The notes under the pieces: generated by a model | The model's input: only the letters and a program-made list of their open reading frames with translations | Told to the model about the DNA's origin: nothing | The model's database searches: none | In this document: piece by piece, positions 48,394 to 59,800 of the stretch | Layout of the letters: each line of letters starts with the position of its first letter | How positions within the stretch are numbered: position 1 is the first letter of the stretch | From: Anaeramoeba flamelloides | Lineage: Eukaryota; Metamonada; Anaeramoebidae | Assembly: GCA_027625915.1 (NCBI GenBank) | Contig: JANTQA010000057.1 | Coordinates: 2,170,001 to 2,234,000, forward strand | Direction: 5' to 3' | DNA length: 64,000 bases | Made by a program: the position numbers and the translations under genes

Positions 48394-49167
48394 ATGACTT
48401 TTCAATTATCTTACCTTCAGAACTGTTTTTCAGCAAAATACCCACCAACAAACTTTTCTACCAATTTTATTCGCAGAAATTTTATTTCTATTAAAAAATC
48501 GATTGATAGCACTAAGAGCAAAAAATATGATGAAAACAATTTTTCTAATCTATCGGTTAAACAATTAAATCCAAAAAAAGCCTTAAATAAATTTGTAATT
48601 TCAAACCTAGACACAGACAAATCATTTTTCTCCACGTTCTCCTCAAACAGAATAAATCACGATGTTACAACGAACATTAATGGTATTTTTTTTTTTTTTT
48701 TTTCCTCTCCCCAACAAAATCCTTAATCTTTTCTTTTATTCCCCAAAAAGAGAAACAAAAACAAATTAATAAACTAGTTCAAGAATTAGAAGATCAACAA
48801 AAATATCCAATCGACGAAAAGCCTTTTCTTATTAAAGATCTAATTACGCCATATCTTCACTCAGGTAAATTTTTTTCTCTTCTTGATCAACAAAACAAAA
48901 ACAAAATAATTTGCAAAATTAAAAAAGAATGTTACAATTTAATCTCATCGATTAAAGAACTAAAAGTTAACACTTTTTTTCACCCCCTTTAACAATTACT
49001 TCGTCACAATACAAAGTTTTTCTCTGAATTACCTTACTCATGAAATTTTACAAACAATTTACAAAAAATTATCATATTATCAGTTTTCTTCAAATAATGA
49101 TCATCAAAGTAATGTTGAAGGCTTTTCTCTTCAAAGTCTTTTGAAAGTGTCAAATAAAGAGAATTAA
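48394..49167 (+). CDS. small unknown protein, possibly organelle-targeted; frame uncertain
   Basis: I do not recognise this gene. Exon 1 (48394-48682) starts with an ATG. Its N-terminus (MTFQLSYLQNCFSAKYPPTN, then FIRRNFISIKK) is free of acidic residues and rich in Ser, Asn, Arg and Lys, as in mitochondrial or hydrogenosomal presequences. A 68-bp intron (GTATTT...AAAAAG) joins to 48751 in frame: EKQKQINKLVQELEDQQKYP. Read straight on, the frame stops at 48992 (about 176 aa). One base less in the T7/C5 run at 48974-48990 would connect to a further protein-like stretch (FNNYFVTIQSFSLNYLTHEI) ending at 49167. Either the assembly has a homopolymer error or the gene is broken. The acceptor lacks the AATAG seen elsewhere, which weakens the model slightly. 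Confidence 0.5.
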
Positions 49168-49259
49168 AGAAAAGAAAAGAAAAGAAAAGAAAAGAAGAAG
49201 AAGAACTGAAAAAAAAAAATTATGTGTTTTTACATGAGTTTTGATCTTTGTCCACTTAC

Positions 49260-49479
49260 AGCAGTTCCAAAGACAACTCTGGCTTTTTTTTCGTTATCAA
49301 ATTTTGATGCTACAAGATTTTTAATATGTTCAAGATGAAAATATGAAAGCTCATTTTGAAAAAAATTTATAAATTAGCTCTCCAGAAGTATTTTTTCTTG
49401 TGGTATGATCACAATATTTTTGAAATCCAAGAGTAAAATCCAAGGAGTTTCTCAACAAATTTTCGTTGTTTACAGCCAT
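49260..49479 (-). pseudogene. exon of an unidentified gene, possibly F-BAR-like, with one frame break
   Basis: From ATG 49479 the minus strand reads MAVNNENLLRNSLDFTLGFQ and on to SGELIYKFF. One extra T in a T7 run near 49360 shifts the frame, after which it continues as QNELSYFHLEHIKNLVASKF and RVVFGTA to a GTAAGT donor at 49259. The layout (GFQKY...L...F...E...Y..L) resembles the start of an F-BAR/FCH domain, but this is weak. A TTTTCAG acceptor lies just upstream of the ATG. I found no further exons. It is a real gene with a sequence error and distant exons, or a relic. Confidence 0.4.
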
Positions 49480-50336
49480 TTTAGGATCTGAAAACTTTAT
49501 TTTTTCCGTGACATAAAAAATCTTGAATATTAGACTCATTTTGGAAATTTTTTTTTCACTTTGAGCTTTCTTATGCTCATATCTGAAATTTTAAAAACCT
49601 TTGTCAAAATCAAAATTTAAAATTGAAAAAAATTCACGATAGACTTATAAAGGCTGTGTAAGTCTTTTATAGTAGTGAAAAAAATACCTGACATGAAAAT
49701 AATCCCAGACAAGATTTTTAATTGTGAATATTAGGAAAATTGTAAAGTCATTTTCTTTTATTTAAAAATCAAATCCTTTTTAGAAATATAACCAAAAATT
49801 TTCATGAGCCTAGTAATAAACCTCCCTAAAGTTCATTAAAGTGGGTGTATCTCTAGAATACTCGAGTAATTGTTTGATAAGTATAAGTAGATCAACTTTT
49901 CTTGAAAAACAATCGAGATTTATAGAGGTTTACTAAGAGTTTGGAAAATGAAAATTTTTATTCTTGTTTTTTGATTGATTGAATATCGTTTTGAACAAGT
50001 TTAATTTCATTACATATCATTCTAATAAGTGGGTGAGTTAAATTCTCAATATTTGATTCATATAAAAAGTATTTGATTTTAAATAAAAGACAATTACACA
50101 TCAATTTTCCAAATATTCACAATTAATAATCCTTTCAGGATTTTTTTTAATTTCGAAATTTTTTTCGATTAATACACTGATAAAGTTCAAGGTCAAATAA
50201 AAAATGCAAAAATAAAATAAATCCCAATCAAAAACATATCTCAAAATCCATAATCTCATTATTTACATCAAAAATTATATTCATGAATTCCCCTTAAAAA
50301 TAAATCAAATTAAAAAAAAAAAAAAACAAAAAATAG
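49480..50336. other. spacer upstream of glycogen phosphorylase
   Basis: It should contain the missing first exon(s) and promoter of the phosphorylase gene, but I cannot identify an exon with a start codon here. The only other feature is the 5' flank of the minus-strand fragment at 49260-49479. Confidence 0.4.
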
Positions 50337-52954
50337 ATTATCAAAATTTACAAAAGCAAATTGCTTATCATTTGGAATATACATTACCCAGAAACAGCAA
50401 GAAATTAGAAACATTTGGTACATATTTAGCTACGTCATACACCATCCGAGATCGATTATTACAATTATCCCATGACACACAAAAATTATATAACGAAAAA
50501 AAAGTGAAGCAAGCATGTTACATCTCGATTGAATATTTGATGGGAAGGTTTTTAAGGAATGCAGTTTTAAACTTAAATTTGGAAGAAAAGTACGAGCAAG
50601 CGCTTGCTGGCTTGGGATATGCGATGGAAGACATTTATGATGAGGAGCAAGATCCAGCATTAGGGAATGGAGGGTTGGGAAGACTTGCGGCATGCTTTTT
50701 AGATACTCTTGCCACACATAATTACCCAGCGTGGGGCTATGGACTCAAGTACAATTATGGGCTATTTAAGCAAAGCATTGGGAAGGAAGGGGAGCAAGTG
50801 GAAAAAACAGATGTATGGCTAGATTTCCCTTACCCATTTATGATTGAAGATCATTTCATTCGATACCCCATTGGATTTTATGGATCAATTGAAACATATG
50901 TTGATGAGGAAACAAAGGGAACAAGGTTTAAATGGAAGCCAGGTGAATATGTCATTGCACAGGCTAACGATATCTTGATCCCAGGGTATGGAACTGACAA
51001 TACAAACACTCTGAGGCTCTGGTCATGCAGACCAATTGAGAAATTAGATTTTGACAAATTTAGCTTGGGTGACTTTAAAGGCGCATCTGTGCAAAGGATT
51101 AACGCAGAAAATATTACAAACATCTTGTACCCCAACGACAATGAAATAGCAGGCAAGGAATTAAGGTTTAAACAACAATACTTTTTAGTGGCAGCCACCT
51201 TACATGATATCATCAGGAGATTGAAGGAGCAGAAAAGAACAATTTACGAGTTACCAGACTTTGTTGCGATTCAATTAAACGACACCCACCCCACTTTAGC
51301 CATTCCCGAGTTATTACGAATCCTGCTAGATGAGGAAAAGTTGACTTGGGATGAAGCGTGGGGGATCACGGAAAGGACATTTTCCTATACCAACCATACC
51401 ATATTACCCGAGGCCCTCGAAAAGTGGCCCGTGAAATTAATGTCGCATTTGCTGCCAAGGCATATGCAACTAATCGAAGCGATCAATTGGAAGTTTTTAG
51501 AAAAAATTAGAAAAATTGAAAATGATAAGGGGCAACTAACCAAGAGAATGTCATTAATTGAAAACTCAAGAGATACCTTGGTCAGAATGGCATGGTTAGG
51601 TGTTGTGGGATCTCATAAGGTTAATGGTGTGTCTGACATCCATACCAATATTTTGAAAAATGATGTCTTTCAAGATTTCCACAATTATTACCCCAATAAA
51701 TTTGTCAATGTCACCAATGGTGTGACACCACGAAGATGGCTACACGCCTGTAACCCCAAGCTGTCGGAATTGATAACGGACACCTTAAAGAGCAACGATT
51801 GGATTTATGACTTGTCTCATTTATCCAAGTTAAGGGAGTACGCCGATAACGAAGAATATCAATTGAAATGGGCCGCAATAAAGCAATACAATAAAAAAAA
51901 GTTGCAAAGATATATCAAAAAGGAGTTAAATATCGAAATTGGCTGTGAAGATGTCATTTATGATATCCAAATTAAAAGAATTCACGAATACAAAAGACAG
52001 TTAATGAATGTTTTAGCTTCAATTCATTTTTATTTAAAATTAAAAAAAATGAGCAAGGAAGAAAAAAAAAAAGTCCAAAGGAGAGTGTCGTTTATTGCCG
52101 GTAAAGCTGCACCCGGTTACATTGTTGCCAAAAAAATTATCAAGTTAATCAATTGTGTATCCAAGGTGATCAACAATGATCCCGAGATCGGTGACTTATT
52201 TAAGGTTATTTTTATACCCAATTATTCTGTAACCTTGGCCGAATTATTGATACCCGCTTCAGATGTTTCGGAACATATCTCAACACCCGGCTGCGAAGCC
52301 AGTGGTACCTCCAATATGAAATTCGTTTTGAATGGCGGGCTAATTTTGGGTACATACGATGGCGCAAATTTGGAAATAATGGAAAATTCCGGGGAAGAAA
52401 ATGTCTTTGCCTTTGGAATAACTGCAAAAGAGGTTCCTCAAATTAAACAGAATAACATCGAAAAGGGCGCCTGGCATTTAATGCCCAAAGAATTACAAGA
52501 TATTCTGGGCATCATTGAAGAAGGCACATTTGGCGATCCTGAAGATTTCCACGGCCTGCTTGAAGAGTTGAAAGGCGTCGACCGTTATATAACCGGTAAT
52601 GATTTTATCCCTTACATCAAGGCATTGGATGATGTCATTGAAACATATCAAAATCACCAAAAATGGTGGCGAATGTCCATTTTAGGGTGCGCTGGTTCAG
52701 GCTGGTTGAGCTCTGATCGAACAATCAAAGAATACGCTGAAAAAATTTGGGATATTCAGCCTTGCCCTTTGCCTAAATTTGAATCAGAAAACCAATTAGG
52801 TTTAAATAATTCATTTTGTACCATCGAAAATTATAACCAAAGTAAAAAAAATGATATTAAAAAGTTACTAGAAAATCAAAATGTAAATGATAAATTTAGG
52901 AGAGTTTATAAAATAATGTATCAATTGGAAGAACAATTTAATAAAGATAATTAA
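50337..52954 (+). CDS. glycogen phosphorylase (5' end incomplete)
   Basis: A PLP-dependent enzyme (EC 2.4.1.1) that releases glucose-1-phosphate from glycogen in the cytosol. The visible exon gives about 872 aa, nearly the whole family length, ending in TAA. Landmarks in order: YHLEYTLPRN, IEYLMGRF, DPALGNGGLGRLAACFLD, WLDFPYPF, QLNDTHPTLAIPELLRILLD, YTNHTILPEALEKWP, NVTNGVTPRRWL, KRIHEYKRQLMN, and the PLP site EASGTSNMKFVLNGG with its Lys codon at 52319-52321, followed by GTYDGANLEI. No in-frame ATG precedes the conserved start. The sequence before 50337 is AAATAG, the typical acceptor in this window, so a short upstream exon must supply the start and any regulatory N-terminus. Codon use is richer in G and C than in the neighbours, as expected for a highly expressed gene. 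The 3' flank is a long T-rich tract. Confidence 0.97.
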
Positions 52955-53141
52955 AAAATTCCTTTTTTTTTCTTTTTTTTTTTTTTTTTTTTGATTGATT
53001 TATTATGAAGAAAAGAAAAACTTTAGTTTTTTAATTTCTTTTATATTATTTTTTATGAAAAAACAGTAGATTTTTTAATGATAATTTCGAAAATATTAGA
53101 TTAAAATAAACTTGATGAAAATTTATATATATATATATATA

Positions 53142-53678
53142 CATCCGTTCCAACCCTACTGTGAAATCTATGTTAAACAGTAAATTCTTTTTCTGTATCA
53201 TATTTGCCTTTTTATGACAGGATTTTATGGTTATGTGATGGCACATTACAAACCGTGAAATTTTATAATAGAACAAAAATTTGACATAGAGAAAATATTA
53301 AAATTTGAATTTTTGAATACAAACCTTCTAAATGATCAATAATTTTTAAAAAAATTTTCAGGTTTTTGGTAGATTTTGGTCGATCCTTCATTTCTAAAGA
53401 ACTTAAAATCAAAAGGCAAGACCATTTTCATAGTAATCATCAAATTCCATCTTCGATCTTTGGAAGCTTTGTTTTGGATTTTTGAATTTGTTTTCAAAAA
53501 CAACAAGATTTTTTTCGCTAATGTTTTCAAATAAGAAATTTTTTAAAAAAATCGATGTCAAACCATATAATTAAAAATGTATATGATAGCGTATAACCGA
53601 AGATTTTTTTTGTATTTAACTGAGACAAAAAGTCAATTTCTATATCTGTCAAATTTCACGGTAGGTTTGAAACGGCTG
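53142..53678. mobile_element. 537-bp TIR element inserted in TA repeats
   Basis: The ends CATCCGTTCCAACCCTACTG and CAGCCGTTTCAAACCTACCG (complement of the right end) form a TIR of about 28 bp that both continue into TGAAAT. TA flanks each side, within TA microsatellites, as in Tc1/mariner-type insertion. A truncated relative is at 17467-17563. There is no frame. Confidence 0.7.
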
Positions 53679-54510
53679 TATATATATATATATTTATATA
53701 TATATATATATATATATAGTTGTGTGTGTTTCACTTAGAACCCCATATATCCTAATTACCTTTGAAATAAAAATTTTAATTTGAAATTTTATGTAAAGAT
53801 TCTAAGATAAAGAATTTATAAACAATTATCTTAGAAAGAAAATTTTAGAATTCAGCTCAGTGTATAGGTAAATAGATAAAAAAATAACTTGAAAAAAAAT
53901 ATTCAACATTTGAAAAATTTTTCTTGATTTCTGTGATTTTATTATTTTTCAATGGAAATTTGATCAAAAAATAAAAAAAAAATTTTTTTGAAAAGAAAGT
54001 TTATCTACAAATCAAAAACTTCTAAGTTTTAACGGTTAAAACATCATACTTTACTAGAAATTTTTGGAGGCACTTTTCACTCCTTCGTTGCCTAAAATAC
54101 TTTTGAGAATAATTTATTCATTATTATAGATATTTTAATATCACACAGAAAATTTGTTTTAAATATTCATTATCATCCAATAGTAATATATATATATATA
54201 TGATTCTTATAATTGCTTAAAAATAAAAAAAAATAGATTAAATTTAAAAAAAAAGAGATGTTTTTTTTAATTATAAATTTTGAAACACCTTTTTATAAAC
54301 AGAGTTTTTTTAAATTTAAATGATTTGGACAATAATTTTGTTAGATTAATAATTTATTTTTTTTTTTAATTTTTACTATTATTTAATTTTTGACCTTTTA
54401 TAATCTTACATAAAATAAAAAATAGTATTGAATAAGTTACGATAGATCATAAAGTTTTTTCCAAGATTTTGTATTATTTTAGTTTGAAAAATTCAAATTT
54501 TTATATAATA

Positions 54511-56248
54511 GAGGTTTTGATGATAACATATATTATCATGATATTAACAATAAAATCACCATAATATTAAAAAAATTGCGATTCGTCCTACTTGATCAAA
54601 AAAAATCAAAAAATGGCAAGAATATTCTAAATTATCGCCATTAAATAATTATAGCGAAAAAAAGGAAAATTATTATTTTGAAATCACCTTATAAAATCTC
54701 TTGAATTTTACAACACTTCCACTTATACAAAACATTTCCCCATTAAAAATATTAGAAAGTGTTTGTGAGGCTTGTGAATGGTCTTCAAGTGTTCAAAAAT
54801 TTTGTAAGACCGAAAACTTTTTATAACATGAAATATTTTGTTTGTAGTTGAAAAAAAAAATTTTTATGTTTTCATTTTTTTTTTTAACAAAATATAAAAT
54901 CTCAAACAAATTTTATAATCAAATTAAAAATAATCTATTTCAAAAATACACTTGAATATAAAATAGAAGTGTTTTGAAAATGGATTTATTACCTTGATAA
55001 GTTTAATAACCAAAAAGAAGAAAGAATAATTTTCTTTCTTATTGGTTACGGATAAAACAATAAACCTCAAAGATCTAGTTGTGTTTTCAACCAAATACAA
55101 AGATATAAAAAGAAGAATAAAGATTAAAAAGAAGAAAACAATTTTTTAAAAAAACTTAATAATTAGTGATACATGGATAGGTTATAGAGAAATCTTTTGA
55201 AAAGTTATCTAACTCCTTTAAGCTTTACTAGAATATTGAATATGTTTTTGCCCAAGAACATATTATTTAAATACCAAATTAAGGGTTGGTTGTTTTAGAA
55301 CCTTTTTTATTCAAGGCAATTTCCAACCACCACTGTTGACTGAGAAAATATTTATTTATCTTTAGTCGGTATTATTGTTGATCTAAAAGGATAAATAGGT
55401 TTTTTATACCAAATCTAAACAAAAATACTATAAAGTATTGGATCTGATCCTTGATTGAATCATGAATCTTTTTTGTTGTTTTTTTTAAGAATAACTTTTT
55501 TTCTTTACTGTTAAGAGAAAAATGTTGGACACAGAAAAATGGTTGGACACCTTTTTTAATTGGGAACATTACTGAAAATGATTTTTAATTTCAATCGTTT
55601 GTGAAATAACTAAAGAAAATAACAATAATCTACTTATTAGAATAACGATTAATGTAGTTCTACTTTTTCAAAACCTTATCTCTTATAATCTAAATCAAGT
55701 TTAAAAATTACCATTTTCAGAATTAATAGTAAACTTTACTAAAACTTGGATTTTTGTTAAAATATCATGATCTACTTTAGTTATCAACCATTCAAATGAG
55801 TATTCTAGACAAACCACAGATTAATGAACTTTTAACTCCTTTAAACCTGGATTTATCTAAAATTCATCTAGTTATCAATACGATTTGATTTACAATTTTA
55901 CTAATGTTCCCAATTAAAAATGGTGTCCAATCATTTTTCTGTGTCCAACATTTTTCTCTCAACAGTTATGTGTTTTTTGATCAAAAAAAATTTCTTTGTA
56001 AAAATATTGCTTAATTAGCCTCAAAAACACTTCAACATTTATATCGTGATTAAATTTTTAATCACGATATTTTGGCATTTATCAGTTTTTTAAATCATTA
56101 TTGCGATTTTATCGAATATCGTGATTTGATAAAATTATCGCGATAATATTGAATAATCACGATTTTCTAAAATATCGAGATTTGATAAAAATTAATCGCT
56201 ATTTTTGTAACTTTATCGTGACATAGAAATAGAGATCATCAAAACCTC
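54511..56248 (-). mobile_element. non-autonomous DNA element, copy 2 (1.74 kb with insertion)
   Basis: An inverted copy of 8422-10233. It starts GAGGTTTTGATGATAACATA and ends with the complement of GAGGTTTTGATGATCTCTAT, with TA at both flanks (54509-54510 and 56249-56250). Matching interior blocks include GGTTGGTTGTTTTAGAA and ATCCTTGATTGAATCA. Without the insertion at 55508-55965 and its duplicated TTA it is about 1277 bp. No transposase frame. Confidence 0.8.
55508..55965. mobile_element. 458-bp MITE with 64-bp TIRs and TTA target duplication
   Basis: It is nested in copy 2 of the 1.28 kb element and absent from copy 1. The TIRs (CTGTTAAGAGAAAAATGTTG..., running 64 bp to GGGAACATTA) match with only a handful of differences. 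TTA flanks both ends (55505-55507 and 55966-55968), which fits PIF/Harbinger-type TWA targets. Its subterminal TTTTTTAATTGGGAACATTA is shared with the family A MITEs at 62508 and 31691. No frame. Confidence 0.8.
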
Positions 56249-56801
56249 TAATAAACAAATCACTTTCAAAAACAAAGAAAACATTTTTTGATTAGCTCAA
56301 GATCATATCATTCCATTTTAAAAATTAAAACTATTCTTAAATACAATGTCACTTCAAAAAAATATGTCTAAATTTATTAAATAATTATAAAAATTGTTCT
56401 TTCGATTTGATGTTAAATAATTTTGAAAAAACATTATTTTTACTCTTTTTTTGGTATTCTCGTTTTTGTCATTAAATCAATCGATTTTAATCACTATTTT
56501 TTGAGAAGAAACTAACCCCATACAGTAAATTGAAAACATATGACTTCATACAAGAACATAACAATATAGCTTAGCATTCCACTGTGGTGGCATTTACCTT
56601 AAAAGATGAAAAATCAAAATACAATTTAAATTAATTCAAAAAAAAATACAAATTATTGTCAAATAATAAATTTTTATAAAAGAATCCATTATTTGCCTCG
56701 TTTTGAGATTTTATATCATGAATTTTGAAAATATTCACAAAAAAAAAAATAATTGGATTTGTTCTAGGATTTACATCAAATTCCCATTCAAATGATCTTA
56801 T

Positions 56802-59800
56802 TTAATTTTCCTCATCATTATTTTTAGTGTTGTTGCTACCATATTTATATGTCATGTAAAAAGTAAATCCCGTTACAGCTATAAACGACGGTATAGAAAA
56901 CGCCCAGCTGCTTTTTTCATTCTTCTCTTTTAATATTTTTTTCTTATTTTCAATAATTAATTGTTTTTTTTGTCTGTTTTTACATACTTTTTTTATTTGT
57001 GTTTTCTTTTGATTATTCATATTTTCTTTTTGTTTTGGTTCGATTGCTGGTTTTTCAATTTTTTGTTCATTTTTTTTATTCATTGTCCCCAAGTGTTCTT
57101 CGAAAGCTTTTTGGCCACGATTTAAAATTATTATCAGTTCATTTGGAATTGGATATTTTGGATCAATACTTAATAATGTCTGAAGATATGAATTTGCTTT
57201 CTCAAAATCACGTTCAACACCCTGACCTTCAATGCACATTTTGGCTATTAATTTAATTATAATTTAAAATATTTTATAAATGTGAATTAAAGAAGTCTAA
57301 TTTGAATTTCACAAAAATAACTTGAAATATTTTTTTAAGATAATTAAATGTATTTAATACAATTACCCTGTACTTAATATATATCCCATCATTCAATTAA
57401 AATTTTCTATATTATACATCCCCAAATAATAAAAAAAAAAACGAAATGAGGAATTTATTAACCCAGAAATTATGACCATTATTCTCTAATCAATAAATTA
57501 ATTTTTTATTTTTTTAATTTGCTTAAAAATTTGTTTCGTTATTCAACCTACGAAAAATCCAAAAAAAAAGATCACTATGCATTGATTTTAATTTAAACTT
57601 TTTTTCTTTTAAATGTACAGATCAAGAATTTTTTTTGAGTATCTTGCTCAACCGAGATATTAAAAACAAAAAAAATAAAGTCTGAATAGTTTTACTAAGT
57701 TTTTGTAATCTATTTTATCAATATGCTTGAAAATTTTGGATTTTGTAGCAATTTTGATCCAATCCTTGAAAAAATAGATTTTTATTTCTTTCTTAGAAAT
57801 TGTTTTTTATAGTTTTATTTTTTTTTTCAAGCACTACAAAGAGTATTTCTTAAAATAACAAATACTGTTAAATAAAAAATAAATCGGACAAAAATTTAAT
57901 TTGATCTGCAAAAAAAGTAAAATTGAAAATGGGCTGTGTTTTACATTTAGAAAAGATAAACTTGATGAAATAAGAAAGTTTTTGTTTTGGTTGAATGATT
58001 AATATATATTCTGTGAAAAGTTTTAACTATTTTAAAATTCAAAACAAGTAATTGTTTGTGTTTCAATATCAAAGGAAATCACAATTATTTTTGATTTCTT
58101 TGACTTGATAATGAAACGATGAGTTATTTTTTGGGATTAATAGATTTTTATTTGAATTTCAATATATTTTCATTTTTAGGTTTCTTTAGGTTGCTGTGAT
58201 TTCTGTGATTTCTGTGATTTCTTTTAATGTCTAAAATTTAAAAAAATTAATCAATTTTGATTTTTTTTTCACTTTTTTTAAAACAGCAATATAAAGATCA
58301 AGTTCTTGAATTTACATTTTTGTCAACTCTCTATTTTCTTCAAAAAAATTTTACAAATCTTTTTACTGAAAATTCTTGCATTTGTTCAATAGTTTTATTG
58401 GTCTGTAACCATTTTTCAGAATCTTCAATCAATTCTTGAGATGTTATTAATTTTTACTATTTGAAAGGTACAAAAAAAAAAAAACAATTAAGGGAGTAGC
58501 CACCATAAAGTGAAAATTTTCACTTTTTAAAATTTTAAACAAGATTAGAAAACTACATTTTTTACTTTAATTGTGTCTAGTTACTTTTTAATATTCAAAG
58601 TGATTGTTGAAAAACAATTCATACATTTTTTTTTTATGAGTAAAATTAAATGCCACATTAGAATGTTGAGTTTAATTGCTTAAAATAGTGTTTCGAATAT
58701 TAAATGGTTTAACTTTTGTTCTTATCTCAACATTCTATTGTGGCATTTTTAATTTTAACCGTGAAATTAAAATTAATAAATTGTTTAAACAAAGCACTTT
58801 AAATACTCAAAACCCAGCAAAGCTTCAACTAAATAAACAAGACAGTTTTCAGATCCAATTTTAAATTAAAAAAAAAAAAAGCAAAAGTGTTGACTTCTGG
58901 TATAACGCTCATATTTTAATTGAACTTACTCTAAAATTTAAAAGGAACAATATGTACTTTTATCAATAAAAAAAAACGAAATGGTAAACAATCTGAAGAT
59001 CGTTCATTTTATATTGAACCTTTTTGTGAAATATTTTGAATTTAAACTTCTGGTTTTAAAAAATGAATTTGTGCCAAGCGGTTGTTTAAACTAAAGATAA
59101 TTAAAAATATAGAATGAATTTAATTATTTCTATTATCCTGGGTATTTGTATTGTTAGTAAATCAAATAAGCCAAATTTCAAAATTAGGGGCAAACTTTTT
59201 TATTATTATTATTTTCTTTTTTCATTTGTATTTCAAAAAATAAAATGATTACACAATATTTTTATTTATTAATCTATATTGGTTATTATCTCTAAACACT
59301 TTAGTAAAAGACATTATTATTCAAAAAAAAAAAAAAAAAACAATTTACCAAATTTTTTTCTGAAAAAACTGCCTCTATTTTTGAAATTTAGCTTATAATA
59401 ATAAGTTGGGATTCAATACTTTTTCAAAAATATAAAGTATTGTCGATGGGAATGTCCAATCAACCCACAAACCAGGTACAAAACCACAATAAAAATATCT
59501 TTTGATCTGATCACTGGTTTAATTTGTTTCTTTTAGTTTATTTTTCAAAATTAATTGTTTTTTTGAAGATCTTTATATGATCAAATTATTATTTTTCTAA
59601 TTCTGAACTATAGTAAAATTACTTGAAAAGTTACTAAGTTTGAAATTAGAATTAATTTTTAACACTGGTATGAAGACCAATATCATTATTTGTAATTTAC
59701 TCTTATAAAATAGAATCCCACAATTCCAAATAATTGCACATTTTACTAAAACTGATTAGGAATTGAAATAAAAATGCTAAATTAATCTTGTACTTTGAAG

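Larger units (their letters stand above)
52955..56801. other. intergenic region, mostly mobile elements
   Basis: About 3.8 kb between two convergent genes. About 60 percent is covered by two elements, 53142-53678 and 54511-56248. The remainder holds TA microsatellites at 53126-53141, 53679-53718 and 54189-54202. No coding exon is seen. Confidence 0.6.
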
